64,000 bases of DNA from JAFGOG01 sp034429215 (GCA_034429215.1 DAOUGI010000109.1:1-64000); one strand, 5' to 3'. Shown: positions 8,287-17,904, numbered from the stretch's first letter. Notes: generated by a model not told the origin, from the letters alone. Program-made: numbers and translations.

Positions 8287-9084
8287 ATGACGCCGACAAC
8301 AGGTGGGGACCGGTGGCAGCAGGTGCTGGCGTATCCATTCCGCGATCCAAACTGGGGGAACAAGCTGTTGGTGGGCAGCGCAGTGATGCTGGCCGGGATG
8401 ATCGTGCCGGTGGTGCCAACGCTGTTCGTGATGGGCTATTTTGCCCGGCTCCTGCGGCAGGTGATCGCCGATGGTGAGTGGCGCCTGCCCGAGTGGGACG
8501 ATTGGGGGCAGATGCTCACCGACGGGCTAAAGCTGCTCGGGGCCAGCCTGGTGTACAGCCTGCCGGCGATCGTGCTGATGATCGTCGCCTATGGGTTGTG
8601 GTTCGTGCCATCTTTCATGCCTTTTTTCCAGGCCGGGCTTGACGAGTCGCAGGCGGGAACGTGGGTGGCGGCGATCATGGGAGCCTTTGCGCTGGGATGG
8701 GTGTTGATGGGCCTGGCTATGCTGTTAGGGCTGGTGGCGCTGCTGTTTCAGCCGCCGGCAATGGCGCACATGGTGGCCAAGGGATCGTTTGGGGCGGCAT
8801 TCCGGATCAGGGAGTGGTGGCGGATCGTCCGGGCGAACTGGGCCGGCTTTGCGCTGGCTTTTGTGATCGCCGCAGGGCTGGGGATGGCGGTTTATACCAT
8901 CACAGCGGTGTTGTATATGACACTGGTGCTCTGTTTTCTGATGCCGTTCGTGCTGGCCCCGCTTGAGGTGTATGTGCTGATGATCGCCGGCATGGTGTTT
9001 GGCCAGGCATACCGGACAGGAGTTGGAGCTGCCGGCAGCGGCGTTGCGGTGATAGAATCGGGGACGGAAGGGGCAGGCGCCTAA
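8287..9084 (+). CDS. DUF4013 integral membrane protein
   Basis: Membrane protein of 265 aa. The N-terminal part (W-x-x-VLAYPFRDPNWGNKLL, then VGSAVMLAG...PTLFVMGYFARLLRQVI-DGEW-LPEWDDW) is typical of DUF4013. About five or six hydrophobic segments follow (near 27-52, 80-108, 125-155, 180-215 and 218-245). AAGGAGGAGACA stands directly before the ATG. Own promoter and an upstream hairpin suggest a single-gene unit; a hairpin follows the stop. Function of the family is unknown. Confidence 0.8.
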   Translation: MTPTTGGDRWQQVLAYPFRDPNWGNKLLVGSAVMLAGMIVPVVPTLFVMGYFARLLRQVIADGEWRLPEWDDWGQMLTDGLKLLGASLVYSLPAIVLMIVAYGLWFVPSFMPFFQAGLDESQAGTWVAAIMGAFALGWVLMGLAMLLGLVALLFQPPAMAHMVAKGSFGAAFRIREWWRIVRANWAGFALAFVIAAGLGMAVYTITAVLYMTLVLCFLMPFVLAPLEVYVLMIAGMVFGQAYRTGVGAAGSGVAVIESGTEGAGA

Positions 9085-9119
9085 GGCCGCCTTTTATCTG
9101 TTCCGGCTGAACAGATTAC

Positions 9120-9158
9120 GTAAAGCGCGCAAGGGGTTTTGCCTCTTGCGCGCTTTAC
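9120..9158. terminator. Hairpin between convergent genes
   Basis: GTAAAGCGCGCAAG(G) pairs with CTTGCGCGCTTTAC around a GGGTTTTGCCT loop. It lies between the stops of the DUF4013 gene (+) and the metalloprotease gene (-) and can serve both. Confidence 0.65.
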
Positions 9159-9184
9159 GATCCAGGCTATCGCGCTCCGATAGC

Positions 9185-12100
9185 CTATGGCGCCCAGCGC
9201 ACCACCAGGGGCAAGTAGACCCTGCTGTCGGCGACCATGATAGCAACAGCGGCGGCAGCCTGGCCGGCCGGGTTGGCGACGGTGAGGGCGGCGGTGTACA
9301 GGCCGGGCAGGGTGTAGGTGTGAGTGGGCGCCGGCAGGGCGCTGGTCTGGCCGTCGCCAAAGGTCCACAGGTAGGTCAGCGACGGGTCGCCGGCCGGAAC
9401 GGTAGTGACGGTGGAGGCAAAGGCGACCGGCAGTGGGTAGAGGCCATGGCCGGGCTGGGCGGTGATGGCAATGACCGGCGGACCATAGGCGATAACCTCA
9501 CCGGATGCCGCGCCGGCGCCAACCTCAGGGGCGGTGGCGGTAAGGGTGACGGTGTACAGGCCGGGGGTGGTGTATGAGTGGGTTGGGCTGGACTCGGTGC
9601 TGGAGGCGCCGTCACCGAAATCCCACAGGTAGGCGGCGCACACGGCGGCGGTGGTGTTGGTAAAGGCGGTGGTTTGCCCCAGCCAGTCGGGCGATGAAGA
9701 AGTGAACGCGGCGACCGGCAAGGCGGGCGGCAGCTCGTCGGCGCCCAGGTCGGGGGCAAAGCACAGCGGGCGCGGGTCGCCGTCGATGTCGATCGTCACA
9801 CCGGCGTCGATGCCGGCGTCGACGGCAGCCGAGCCGAGACTCAGGTGATAGCCGTCGGCGGCAAAGGTCGGGTCGCCGCTGGCTGCGTGTTGGATGACGA
9901 CGGTGCCGGGGCCGCCGGTGTTGGCCTGGTTGCCGAACCACAGGACGCCGTCCAGGTTGGCCGAACAGCCGCTGGCAACAAAGATGCCGGTGGTCTGGTC
10001 AGCGACGATGGCGTTGCGCAGGGTGGTTGTACTGCTGTAGGCGGCGTGCAGGCCACTGCCGTTGCCGCCGGTGTTGCGGGCGATGGTGGTATGGCGCAGT
10101 TGGGGTGAGGAGTGGTCGGCGTACAGGCCGCTGCCCAGGTAGGCAGAATGGTTGCCGGCCACGACGTCGTTGGTCAGGCCGGGCTGGCTGTAGGTCATGT
10201 ATACTCCGCCGCCGTAGGTGGTGGCAGTATTGGCCTCGATGCGGTTAGCGCTCAAGACGGCCGGGCTGTAGCGCAAGTAGAGGCCGCCGCCGTTGGCGGT
10301 GGCGGTATTGGCCTCGAACAGGTTGGCCTGGAGGTTGGCGGCGCTGTGATCGAGATAGAGGCCGCCGCCATACAGGGCCGAGTTGTCCGAAAAGGCGGTA
10401 TGGCGGAAGGTGGCCGGGCTGGAGGACAGGAAAGCGCCGCCGCCTTCCTGGGCGGTGTTGTCGTACAGGGAACAGCCGCTGATGATCGGCGCGGCGGTCA
10501 CGGCGTACAGGCCGCCGCCGGCGTCGCGCCCGTAGACGCCGCCGCCGAGATCGTCCGCGTCGCCGCCGGTCAGGATCAGACCGTCGAGCAGCGGTTGGCT
10601 CTGCGCGCTGCCGGCGACATATACCACACGGCCCAGGCCCCGGGCATCGAGCGTACTGGGATGGGCGAGCGGATCGCACACCGACCAGTCGGAGGGGTTG
10701 TAGCCGCCGCGCAGGGTGATCTCCTTATCCAAGTAGACGGCCTGGGATAGGCCGGCCCGCTCGCCGACGCCGGTGCAATAGCCGGCCACCTGGACGACGT
10801 CGCCGGGGCCGGCGGCGTCGACGGCAGCCTGGACGACGGTGTAGGTGATCCCCGGCTGGGCCGCGATGCGGGCCAGGCAGACGGCGGTGTTCAGGCTGTG
10901 GGTGGCCACGAGCGGCTGGCGGCCGTTGGTGGCGGTGACGGTGATCATCTGCGCGCCGGTGACGTCCCAGGTGTAGGTGATCGGGTCGGCCAGGCCGCCA
11001 ACGTGGGTCACCGGCGGCTGGCCGGTGGCTTTCCAGACGTAGGTGATCGGCAGGCTGGCCGTGATCGGCGTGACAGTGGCGAGCAGCGAGCAACCGGCGC
11101 CAACGGTGCAGCCGGCCGGTCCGTCGATGGTCAGGCCGGACAGGCCGACGATACGGTTCTCAATGCCGATGACCCAGCCGGTGGGCGTGGCCGATAGGAC
11201 GCTGACGGTGATGCCGGCGGCGGCGTCCACGAACGACTCGCCGGGGATCCACATGGCCCCGGCGTCGCCGGTGTCGCCATTGCCGTCGATGTCGATGACG
11301 CGGGCGGGGCGGTCGCGGTTGGTGTCGACCTCGTGGATAATGACCGCCTCGCCGGGCAGCTTGACGTCATAGCCGACCTTGCGCCGCGCCTCGATGGTGT
11401 AAAAATGGGTGGTCGAGTCGATGACCGGGATGCGAGCCATCAAGTAGTTGCCGGTTTGGGGCAAGGCCAGTTGCTCGAGGGTCAGGGTGGCCTTGGTGCC
11501 GGTGCCGGCGATGAATTCCTGGCCGGCGGCAACCCAGCCGAGCATTTCTTTGTGGAAGGAGATGGTGTGCTGGCCCAGGCAGCCGTAAACAGGATGGCTG
11601 GAGTTGGAGCAGTTGCTCCACACGTCACTCATGACATCCCACTTGTTGTCGTAGGTCTGGCCATAGTTTCCCGAGGAGTGGGGCAGGCCAAAGCCGTGGC
11701 CCATCTCGTGGGCGATGACGCCGACGTTGCCATAGCCCCACGGTGGCTCCCAGGTCATGTACCACAGGCGGCTGACGCCGTCGAGGGTGGTGTACCAGCC
11801 GCCGCCCCAGGCGCAGCAGTCGAGCAGGTCGTTGAACATCAGGTTGATGCCGACGAAATCGGGATAGTAGATGTCGGCGTCGGCCACGGCGGTGCAGTCG
11901 TTTGCGGCGCGGGTCCAGTCGAGGTCGGGCACACCGTCGCCGTCCTGGTCGTAGACATAGTAGGAACGGGGTTTGGGCAGGACGTACCAGCCGACGGCGT
12001 CACTGCCGGTGACGTTGGCGATGTCGTAGGACACCTCGCGCCAGAAGTGATCGAGGCCGGGGTAGACGCTGCTGTACATTCCCTCAAAATAAGACAAGGG

Positions 12101-12568
12101 CTCGGGCTCGGCCGGGACGTCGGCAAACTTGCACATGACTGATACCCAGGGCTGAGGGCCGACAATGTCGTCGGGGCCGGCGCGGCCCGTGGTTGAGTCG
12201 AGATGTACCGACTCGACGGCGATCGCTTGGTCCGACAGCCACCGGCCGGTGACGGTCACCCGGTGACGGTCGAGGGCCAGCGCGCCGCGCTGGGAGCGGA
12301 GGAGGTCGGCGTCGAGGAAGAGGCGAATCTCGCGTCCGGCATCATTGCGAAGGAGGTAGGCTGGGCTAGAAGATGCCGATTCGCCGGGCTGGGGATCGTT
12401 CCACACGACGAGGAACCAGCCAGAGAGCGATTCTGAATTTTGAATTTCCGATTTTGGTCCTTCGCTTCGCTCAGCATGATAGTTTTGGATCGCGGATGCC
12501 GGACTTGCAGTGAGGGGGATCAGGAGAGTTGCCAGAAGGACCAGGACGAAAGAACGATGTTTCTTCAC
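9185..12568 (-). CDS. Secreted metzincin protease with beta-helix and PKD domains
   Basis: Exported 1127-aa zinc protease. I start at the GTG at 12568 since GGAAGG precedes it by 6 nt and a signal peptide follows (KKHRSFVLVLLATLL, cleavage after ASA near residue 26). The catalytic motif HEMGHGFGLPH (His287, Glu288, His291, His297) and a Met-turn (DVMSD, about 311-315) place it among metzincins, closest in my view to M11/gametolysin-like enzymes. After an Ig-like part follow a beta-helix with repeated GGGLY-x(3-8)-ANTAT coils ending in a VDAG...DLGADE block, then two PKD domains (YLWDFGDG and YLWTFGDG). It ends VYLPLVVRWAP. Residues 29-47 are encoded by a dispersed repeat. Probably co-transcribed with the ICMT-like gene 14 nt upstream. 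Confidence 0.88.
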   Translation of the reverse strand: MKKHRSFVLVLLATLLIPLTASPASAIQNYHAERSEGPKSEIQNSESLSGWFLVVWNDPQPGESASSSPAYLLRNDAGREIRLFLDADLLRSQRGALALDRHRVTVTGRWLSDQAIAVESVHLDSTTGRAGPDDIVGPQPWVSVMCKFADVPAEPEPLSYFEGMYSSVYPGLDHFWREVSYDIANVTGSDAVGWYVLPKPRSYYVYDQDGDGVPDLDWTRAANDCTAVADADIYYPDFVGINLMFNDLLDCCAWGGGWYTTLDGVSRLWYMTWEPPWGYGNVGVIAHEMGHGFGLPHSSGNYGQTYDNKWDVMSDVWSNCSNSSHPVYGCLGQHTISFHKEMLGWVAAGQEFIAGTGTKATLTLEQLALPQTGNYLMARIPVIDSTTHFYTIEARRKVGYDVKLPGEAVIIHEVDTNRDRPARVIDIDGNGDTGDAGAMWIPGESFVDAAAGITVSVLSATPTGWVIGIENRIVGLSGLTIDGPAGCTVGAGCSLLATVTPITASLPITYVWKATGQPPVTHVGGLADPITYTWDVTGAQMITVTATNGRQPLVATHSLNTAVCLARIAAQPGITYTVVQAAVDAAGPGDVVQVAGYCTGVGERAGLSQAVYLDKEITLRGGYNPSDWSVCDPLAHPSTLDARGLGRVVYVAGSAQSQPLLDGLILTGGDADDLGGGVYGRDAGGGLYAVTAAPIISGCSLYDNTAQEGGGAFLSSSPATFRHTAFSDNSALYGGGLYLDHSAANLQANLFEANTATANGGGLYLRYSPAVLSANRIEANTATTYGGGVYMTYSQPGLTNDVVAGNHSAYLGSGLYADHSSPQLRHTTIARNTGGNGSGLHAAYSSTTTLRNAIVADQTTGIFVASGCSANLDGVLWFGNQANTGGPGTVVIQHAASGDPTFAADGYHLSLGSAAVDAGIDAGVTIDIDGDPRPLCFAPDLGADELPPALPVAAFTSSSPDWLGQTTAFTNTTAAVCAAYLWDFGDGASSTESSPTHSYTTPGLYTVTLTATAPEVGAGAASGEVIAYGPPVIAITAQPGHGLYPLPVAFASTVTTVPAGDPSLTYLWTFGDGQTSALPAPTHTYTLPGLYTAALTVANPAGQAAAAVAIMVADSRVYLPLVVRWAP
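12427..12487 (-). repeat. Dispersed repeat inside the metalloprotease gene
   Basis: On the minus strand the block CATGCTGAGCGAAGCGAAGG is followed by AAATTCAAAATTCAGAATC. Both look like intergenic repeat fragments rather than coding DNA, yet they read through as AERSEGPKSEIQNSE just after the signal peptide cleavage site. Confidence 0.6.
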
Positions 12569-12582
12569 GGTTTTCCTTCCTC

Positions 12583-13299
12583 TTACCAGATGCCGGGGAC
12601 AAGCCGGTAGCGTGTTCGCCGGGCATAGTCGGCGTAGCCGGGCAACTCGGCTGCCAGGGTCCGATCTTCGAGGTGAGTGCGGAGGCATACGACGGCTATG
12701 GTCAGGACGGCGGGGATGAGCGCCCACAGGGAATCGAGCATGATCGGCATGGCCAGGTAGCAGAGCAGGCCGCCGGCGTAGGCCGGATGGCGCACAAAGC
12801 GGTAGGGGCCGGTCTGGATGACGGTCTGGCCGCGGTCGTCCTGGACGCGGACGATGCCGGAAAAGTAGGCGTTGGTGGCCATGGCCCAGGTGCCGATGGC
12901 ATAGCCCAGCACGACGAGCAGCGTAGCCGCCACTTGGAGCAGCAGGGACAGATCGGGCGACCAGCCCCACCGCTCGTCGAGCCCGGCGACGATCCAGACG
13001 GCCAGCGGCCCAATGATGGCGGCCAGCAGGACGAGGGGCCGGTCCCAGCTTTTGCCTTGCTTGGCGTCCAACGACCGGGCACGCTCGACCCACAGCTCTG
13101 GATTGATGCGCAGGGTGATCAGCCGGCTGGCAAAGGCTGAGAGGACGTGCAGGGTGACATAGACCCAGGCGATCGGCCAGTCGAAGCGGCCGGCGGCCAG
13201 GAATAGAACAAAGGGCAGCAGGACGACAAACAGGATGAACTGCACTACAGGTCTCCAGCCGATGCGCTGGAGCAGGCCGGAAGAACGATCGGCGCTCAT
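12583..13299 (-). CDS. Isoprenylcysteine carboxyl methyltransferase-like membrane protein
   Basis: Integral membrane methyltransferase-like protein of 238 aa (ICMT/PEMT superfamily). About five hydrophobic segments are visible. The C-terminal half carries the SAM-binding signature TGPYRFVRHPAYAGG, a LEDRTL segment and a closing YADYARRTRYRLVPGIW. True prenyl-protein targets are unlikely in bacteria, so the methyl acceptor is unknown. It is the first gene of a unit with the secreted protease 14 nt downstream. A paralogue with the same ending lies at 37335-38033. AAGGAGGAGATAACC precedes the ATG. Confidence 0.85.
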   Translation of the reverse strand: MSADRSSGLLQRIGWRPVVQFILFVVLLPFVLFLAAGRFDWPIAWVYVTLHVLSAFASRLITLRINPELWVERARSLDAKQGKSWDRPLVLLAAIIGPLAVWIVAGLDERWGWSPDLSLLLQVAATLLVVLGYAIGTWAMATNAYFSGIVRVQDDRGQTVIQTGPYRFVRHPAYAGGLLCYLAMPIMLDSLWALIPAVLTIAVVCLRTHLEDRTLAAELPGYADYARRTRYRLVPGIW

Positions 13300-13434
13300 G
13301 GTTATCTCCTCCTTGCTTTTCTACGTGCCGCGCTATTATATCTCAGAGCGCCGATGTCTGCAAGCGAATGCAAGCCTGGGCCTGAGGACTGAGGGGCAAA
13401 CCTGAGGAGTAGATCCCAGGGATTCAACAACCTC

Positions 13435-15015
13435 TTATGGCCTGGGGGGGAAACGCCATACCAGGGTAAAGCCCCAGCCATGCCAGCGCCAGGCGGCGAT
13501 GGCCGGGATGGCGCCCTGTTGTTCAAGCACAAGCAGTTCCTCGACTCTATTGCCGTCGAGGTCGGCCAGCCCTACCCCGAGGATCGGGTCGGCAACGGCC
13601 GAGCCTCCCCACAGGACGCGATAGGCTCCGTCGCGGTAACCAAGGATGAAGGGGTGGCTGCGCATCACCCCCGCCGCGTCCGGTTTCCACAGGGCCAATA
13701 GCAGCTCGGCCCGGCCGTCGTCGTTGGGATCGCCCAGGGCCAGGTCGATCACCTGCCATTCAGGCAGGCTCTGCCACGTTTCCCCGCCAGCGCTCGAGAT
13801 CACGACCTGGCCACCGTCGAGGCGCACCTGCTCAGGGACGCCGTCGCCGGTCAGGTCGATCTCGCCGCTGTGAAAGGCGCCGGCCTGGACGCGGGGTGGG
13901 GCGGCAGCCCCTGGTGTGTCGGTTCGGACAGGCGACGGCCGGACTCGCACCAGCAGCGGAACAGCATCGTCGAGGGCCATCAGCCGCGGGCGAGGCCCAG
14001 CCTGCACCGGCAGGGCCTGCACGGCCCGCAGGCCGTCTGCGTCGAAAAAAGCGCGCAGCGCCAGCCCGTAGCGGGTTTCATCCTGCTGCTGGTCAAAGAC
14101 CAGATTGCCCAGGCTGTAGGCGACAAGGCCGTCCCGGCCGGTGGCGGCGCCCTGCACAACGTGGGGGTGATGGCCGATCACCAGTGCGGCGCCGGCGTTG
14201 AGCATGGCCTGGGCCGCGTCGCGCTGGGCCGGGTCGGGCCGCAGGTCGTATTCGTAGCCCCAGTGGATCGAGACGATCACGGCGTCGGCCTCCATACGGG
14301 CGGCGGCGATGGCGGCGACGGCCTGGGTCTGGTTCCATGTTGCCCGGATCCAGCCGGCCTCATTGGGCTTGTCCTCCGGGTCGGAGACAGCGTTGAAGGC
14401 CAGGAAGGCCAGCCGGACGCCGTTGATCTGGCGGATGGCCGGCCGGGCGGCGGCTGTGGCGTCGGGGCCGACCCCGACGGGGGCGATGCCGGCCTCCTGG
14501 AGCCGGGCAGCCGTCTCGGCCAGCCCTGCCGGGCCAAAGTCGAGGGCGTGGTTGTTGGCCAGGCCGAGCAGGTCAAAGCCAGCATCGCGCAGCTTGGCGG
14601 CGGCGGCCACAGGGGCGCGCAGGCGATAGGGTCCCGGCCGGGCGGCGCCGGCCTCGCCGATAACGCACTCCAGGTTGCCCAGGGTTAGGTCGGCGGCAGC
14701 CAGCCAGGGGGCGACGGTGGCCAACGGGTCGGGCTCATCCGCCACGCCCCGGCCGAGCATGACGTCGCCGGCGGCGATCAGCTCAACTAGCGGCTCGCCA
14801 GCCTTTGGCGGCACCCCGTCGCGCAGATAGAGCCAGGGGTAGCCCGACAGGTCGGGTGGGGCCGTGCCCGACGCGGGCATGCAGGCAGCAACCACCAAAA
14901 CCGACTGGACTAATAAAGGCGCGAGGCAACGCAAAAGGCGCGCAAAAGTCTTTCGCGCCTTTTTGTGTCCTTTGTGATCCGACCCGTCGTTACCAGGCCG
15001 GCGGCTCATTGGCAT
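13435..15015 (-). CDS. CapA-like metallophosphatase-fold lipoprotein
   Basis: CapA/PgsA-type protein (calcineurin-like fold, PGA_cap family), up to 526 aa. The family motifs are clear: AAGDVMLGRG, LGNLECVIGE, ANNHALDFG, SIHWGYEYD and GHHPHVVQG. The family is linked to poly-gamma-glutamate or capsule synthesis but many members have other roles. A C-terminal part of about 150 residues (DLTGDGVPEQVRL, DPNDDGRAELLLAL, DLDGNRVEELLVL) looks like FG-GAP/VCBS repeats. The N-terminus has a VVAAC lipobox. The start is uncertain: ATG 15015 has no ribosome site, overlaps the upstream gene and reads through a terminator-like hairpin; TTG at 14934 would give a compact lipoprotein signal. Confidence 0.82.
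   Translation of the reverse strand: MPMSRRPGNDGSDHKGHKKARKTFARLLRCLAPLLVQSVLVVAACMPASGTAPPDLSGYPWLYLRDGVPPKAGEPLVELIAAGDVMLGRGVADEPDPLATVAPWLAAADLTLGNLECVIGEAGAARPGPYRLRAPVAAAAKLRDAGFDLLGLANNHALDFGPAGLAETAARLQEAGIAPVGVGPDATAAARPAIRQINGVRLAFLAFNAVSDPEDKPNEAGWIRATWNQTQAVAAIAAARMEADAVIVSIHWGYEYDLRPDPAQRDAAQAMLNAGAALVIGHHPHVVQGAATGRDGLVAYSLGNLVFDQQQDETRYGLALRAFFDADGLRAVQALPVQAGPRPRLMALDDAVPLLVRVRPSPVRTDTPGAAAPPRVQAGAFHSGEIDLTGDGVPEQVRLDGGQVVISSAGGETWQSLPEWQVIDLALGDPNDDGRAELLLALWKPDAAGVMRSHPFILGYRDGAYRVLWGGSAVADPILGVGLADLDGNRVEELLVLEQQGAIPAIAAWRWHGWGFTLVWRFPPRP
14934..14962 (-). terminator. Hairpin with T-tract after the DUF3160 gene
   Basis: AAAGGCGCG / CGCGCCTTT with an 11-nt loop, followed by T on either strand. 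It lies 27 nt beyond the DUF3160 stop and inside the longest version of the CapA-like frame. Confidence 0.6.
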
Positions 15016-17650
15016 AGACGATGCTGGTCACCAGCCACTGCCATTCGCCTCGCTCCAGGGTGTAGGTCACTTCCAGGGTATAGGGACCGCGCTCGGACAG
15101 GGGCTCGGCGTCGCCCTCGCCGGGATAGTCCTGGAACCCGTACAGCTTGTCCAGCCAGGTCTCGCGGACGGTGACCACAGCCCGGCCGTCGGCCTGACGG
15201 TCGAAGGAGCGGAACTCGTTCCTGATCAGCTGGCGGCCCTCGTACTGCTTCTCGGCGCGCAGGGCGTCGATCTCTGCGGTGAGCTGTTCCAAGGCCGGGC
15301 CGCCGGCCGCCAGGTAACCCGGTTCCAGGTTCCAGACGGCGTTGACCAGCGATTCCTGAAAGCTAAAGACAGCCGTCGTCAGGTCGCTCGATTCCCCTTC
15401 GGCAGTGAAAAAGGTGTCGATCCAGGTGGGCCGGGCCGGGGCCTGGCCCTCGTCCAGCATCTGCCGCCACTTTTCGTCGGTCAACCGGTCCTCGGCCGGC
15501 CAGGGGAACTCGTAGTAGGAAAAGACGCCCCCCTTGGCCACCTGCAGGTAGACGGTCCCGTCATCGTCGACCACCGGCACCACGACGTGGATCTCATCGA
15601 TGCGGCCCACCGCTTCCTCCAGCACGACCGCCGGGGGAAGAGGATCGGTGGCCACGTCGGCGACGACGGCGGCCTGTGGCTCTTCGTCCATGTACGTGTT
15701 GCCGCCCGGCTCACCCTCCTCGGCGTCGGCGGCGGCCATGGTCAAGTGCTCCAGCTCACCGCCATAGTAGCGGATGAGATCATAATCTTCCTGAGACAGC
15801 GGCTCATTGATCATCTCCTTCTCGGCCATCGCCTGGAAATCGAGGGCCAGTCCCTCCAGCCGCTGCAGGCTGTCATTGTCGGCGGCAGCCAGCAGGCCGC
15901 GGTCGCCCAGACCGGTGCGGGTCATCGCCGTCAGCGCCGCCAGCCGGGCGTAGAAGGTAGGCACCGGCTCGACGTAGCCTTTGGGCCGCACCGGCTCGGG
16001 CGGCATCGGGCCGGCGCCCATCTCGGCGTAGGCCTGCTTGGCGTACAGGATGGTGTCGTGCTTGAGCTCGGTCCAACTGCCCAGGACGGTGTTGATCTGC
16101 TTGTCCAGCCAGGCGCTCGACTGCATAAAGGCCGGGTAGCCGTCGCCCGGTACCTCCAGGAGGGGCTGGAAGGAGTAGAGCCACGAGTTGTACAGCGTCT
16201 CGGTCCAATCGGTGACGCCCAGGCCCGAGACCCAGGCTTGGACCTTGGCCATCTGCATGTCATAGTTTTCGTAGGAGGTCTCGCCCAGGTCGTCAAGGAT
16301 CTGATAGGCCCGCTCCGAGCCCATGGCCGCCAGCAGGTCCAGCCCCTTGGGCAGGCCGCGCCGGTCGCCGGGGGTGCCGACGTTGCGGTACATCATCTGG
16401 CGAAAGATGTAGGCGTCGGGCACAAAACGCTGGCCCATGAAGCGCAGCCCTTTGGTCATTTCCTCCTCGTCGTCGGTGTCCTGGATGACCATGCCCAGGA
16501 TGAGAGGGGGCGGCAGCTTGTTCGCTTCTTCGACAAAGGTGTCGAGCAGGGCGTCGTCGGCCAGAGTGGCGGCGGTGGCACCCGGGCCGTAGACCTGGTC
16601 GATCACCTGGATATACTGGAGTGCGGTCAGGTCGTCACTGCGGCCGACGAAAAAGACGGTGGGGTTGTACAGGTCAGCCCATACCTCCAGAGCGGGGCGG
16701 TAGGCCACGTCGGCGGTGCGCAGGGCATGGACCAGCAGCAGGGCCGAGCGGGTCTCTTCCCGGCCTATGGCCGGGTCGTCGGTCTTGAGGCGGAAGGTCA
16801 TCCGCCCGTACCACATCATGCTCTTGAAATAGGCCTTGAGCTCGTCGCTGCGGGTATAGTGGCCGCGGGGGATGTACTGGGTATAATCCTCGCCGAACTC
16901 GAGGCCGGGAAACAAGGGCGAGGGCAAGATGCCGGCAGCTTCATCGATCAGTGCCAGCTCGGCATCGACCAGGTTGGCGGCATAGTCGGGCACCTGGATG
17001 CTGGGATCCAGCAGCTTGCTGGCAACCCCGACAAAGGCCACGGTACGGATGGCGGCATCTTCCCAGGCGGTGCCTTTGAGCGCTTCATACTCGTCCTGGG
17101 TGCGGTCCAGCACCGCCGCGTTCAGGTCGCGCAGCAGCGGGATAAAGTACTGCACCTCGGCCGTCCGCAGCACTTTGTCGAACAGGAGGTGGTAGACGTG
17201 CAGCAGCGAGTCGCTGGTGACAAAGATCGGGACGTTGGCATAACGGGCCTTTTCATAGACGGTGAAGAACTCTTTTTCGACGCCGGGGCTGACGACAAAG
17301 CCGTCTTTGGCCAGCCGTTCCATCTGATCGTCCGACAGGGCAAAGGCGACCCGGATGTTGCTCAGGTCGGCGGCGATCGGCTCGTGCCGGACCGCCGGGA
17401 CAGCCTTGACGGCCGGCTCTTTGAAGGCGGCAAAGACCAGATCGGTGCTGGCCACGGCGGCGGGGGTGGGCTCGGCTTGGGCCGCGGTTGGTTCAGCCTG
17501 GATTGCAGTCGGCTCGGTCTTGGCCACAGTCGGCTCGATCGGTACGGCGGTCGGCTCGGGCTTGGCCGTGGGTGTGATCGTTCCGCAGGCGGCCAGCAGC
17601 ATAGACAGGACGATCAACAGGCTCAACGATAGGGTAAACAGCTTTTTCAT
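14990..17650 (-). CDS. DUF3160 lipoprotein
   Basis: Exported lipoprotein of 886 aa matching DUF3160. The ATG at 17650 is preceded by AGGAGG at 9 nt and opens MKKLFTLSLSLLIVLSMLLAAC, a canonical lipobox. A Glu-Pro-Thr linker (about 25-65) leads into the DUF3160 core (LSNIRVAFALSDDQMERLAKDGFVV..., then VTSDSLLHVYHLLFDKVLR and VFFVGRSDDLTALQY). No catalytic signature is known for the family, so the role is unknown. The same linker style is seen in the lipoprotein at 191-1309. It probably forms a unit with the CapA-like gene, separated by a partial terminator. Confidence 0.85.
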   Translation of the reverse strand: MKKLFTLSLSLLIVLSMLLAACGTITPTAKPEPTAVPIEPTVAKTEPTAIQAEPTAAQAEPTPAAVASTDLVFAAFKEPAVKAVPAVRHEPIAADLSNIRVAFALSDDQMERLAKDGFVVSPGVEKEFFTVYEKARYANVPIFVTSDSLLHVYHLLFDKVLRTAEVQYFIPLLRDLNAAVLDRTQDEYEALKGTAWEDAAIRTVAFVGVASKLLDPSIQVPDYAANLVDAELALIDEAAGILPSPLFPGLEFGEDYTQYIPRGHYTRSDELKAYFKSMMWYGRMTFRLKTDDPAIGREETRSALLLVHALRTADVAYRPALEVWADLYNPTVFFVGRSDDLTALQYIQVIDQVYGPGATAATLADDALLDTFVEEANKLPPPLILGMVIQDTDDEEEMTKGLRFMGQRFVPDAYIFRQMMYRNVGTPGDRRGLPKGLDLLAAMGSERAYQILDDLGETSYENYDMQMAKVQAWVSGLGVTDWTETLYNSWLYSFQPLLEVPGDGYPAFMQSSAWLDKQINTVLGSWTELKHDTILYAKQAYAEMGAGPMPPEPVRPKGYVEPVPTFYARLAALTAMTRTGLGDRGLLAAADNDSLQRLEGLALDFQAMAEKEMINEPLSQEDYDLIRYYGGELEHLTMAAADAEEGEPGGNTYMDEEPQAAVVADVATDPLPPAVVLEEAVGRIDEIHVVVPVVDDDGTVYLQVAKGGVFSYYEFPWPAEDRLTDEKWRQMLDEGQAPARPTWIDTFFTAEGESSDLTTAVFSFQESLVNAVWNLEPGYLAAGGPALEQLTAEIDALRAEKQYEGRQLIRNEFRSFDRQADGRAVVTVRETWLDKLYGFQDYPGEGDAEPLSERGPYTLEVTYTLERGEWQWLVTSIVYANEPPAW

Positions 17651-17786
17651 CGCACTCTGCCTCCTGGACACAACGACGAATTGAGAGACAAGATCGATGT
17701 CCCTCCAGTATATAACGCCGAGGGGGAGTAAAAGGTTCCCAAACGGACCTCGAGATCTGTTTCATGGAAAAACCTTGGCGTCCTGT

Positions 17787-17816
17787 TTGGCTTTGGCGGC
17801 ATAGGCGTGGTATAAT
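17787..17816 (+). promoter_or_regulatory. Promoter of the HerA-like ATPase gene
   Basis: TTGGCT (17787-17792), 18-nt spacer, TATAAT (17811-17816); the start codon is at 17905. Confidence 0.55.
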
Positions 17817-17904
17817 GGCAGTATCTGGTAAGGGCGCCCCCGTGTGGACGCCCAGGAACGCCCCCATATGGGCGCTCTGGCGATAGACATAAGGAGGGTT
17901 CACG

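Noticed and set aside
13300..13434. Possible small gene between the ICMT-like and CapA-like genes
   Set aside because: No frame with a ribosome site; only the leader of the ICMT-like gene and some CCTGAGGA-like repeats are seen.
15587..17632. Plus-strand open frame of 681 codons opposite the DUF3160 gene
   Set aside because: Pure shadow of a GC-rich gene: low-complexity Gly/Val/Arg/His composition, no ribosome site, while the minus strand has a signal peptide and family match.
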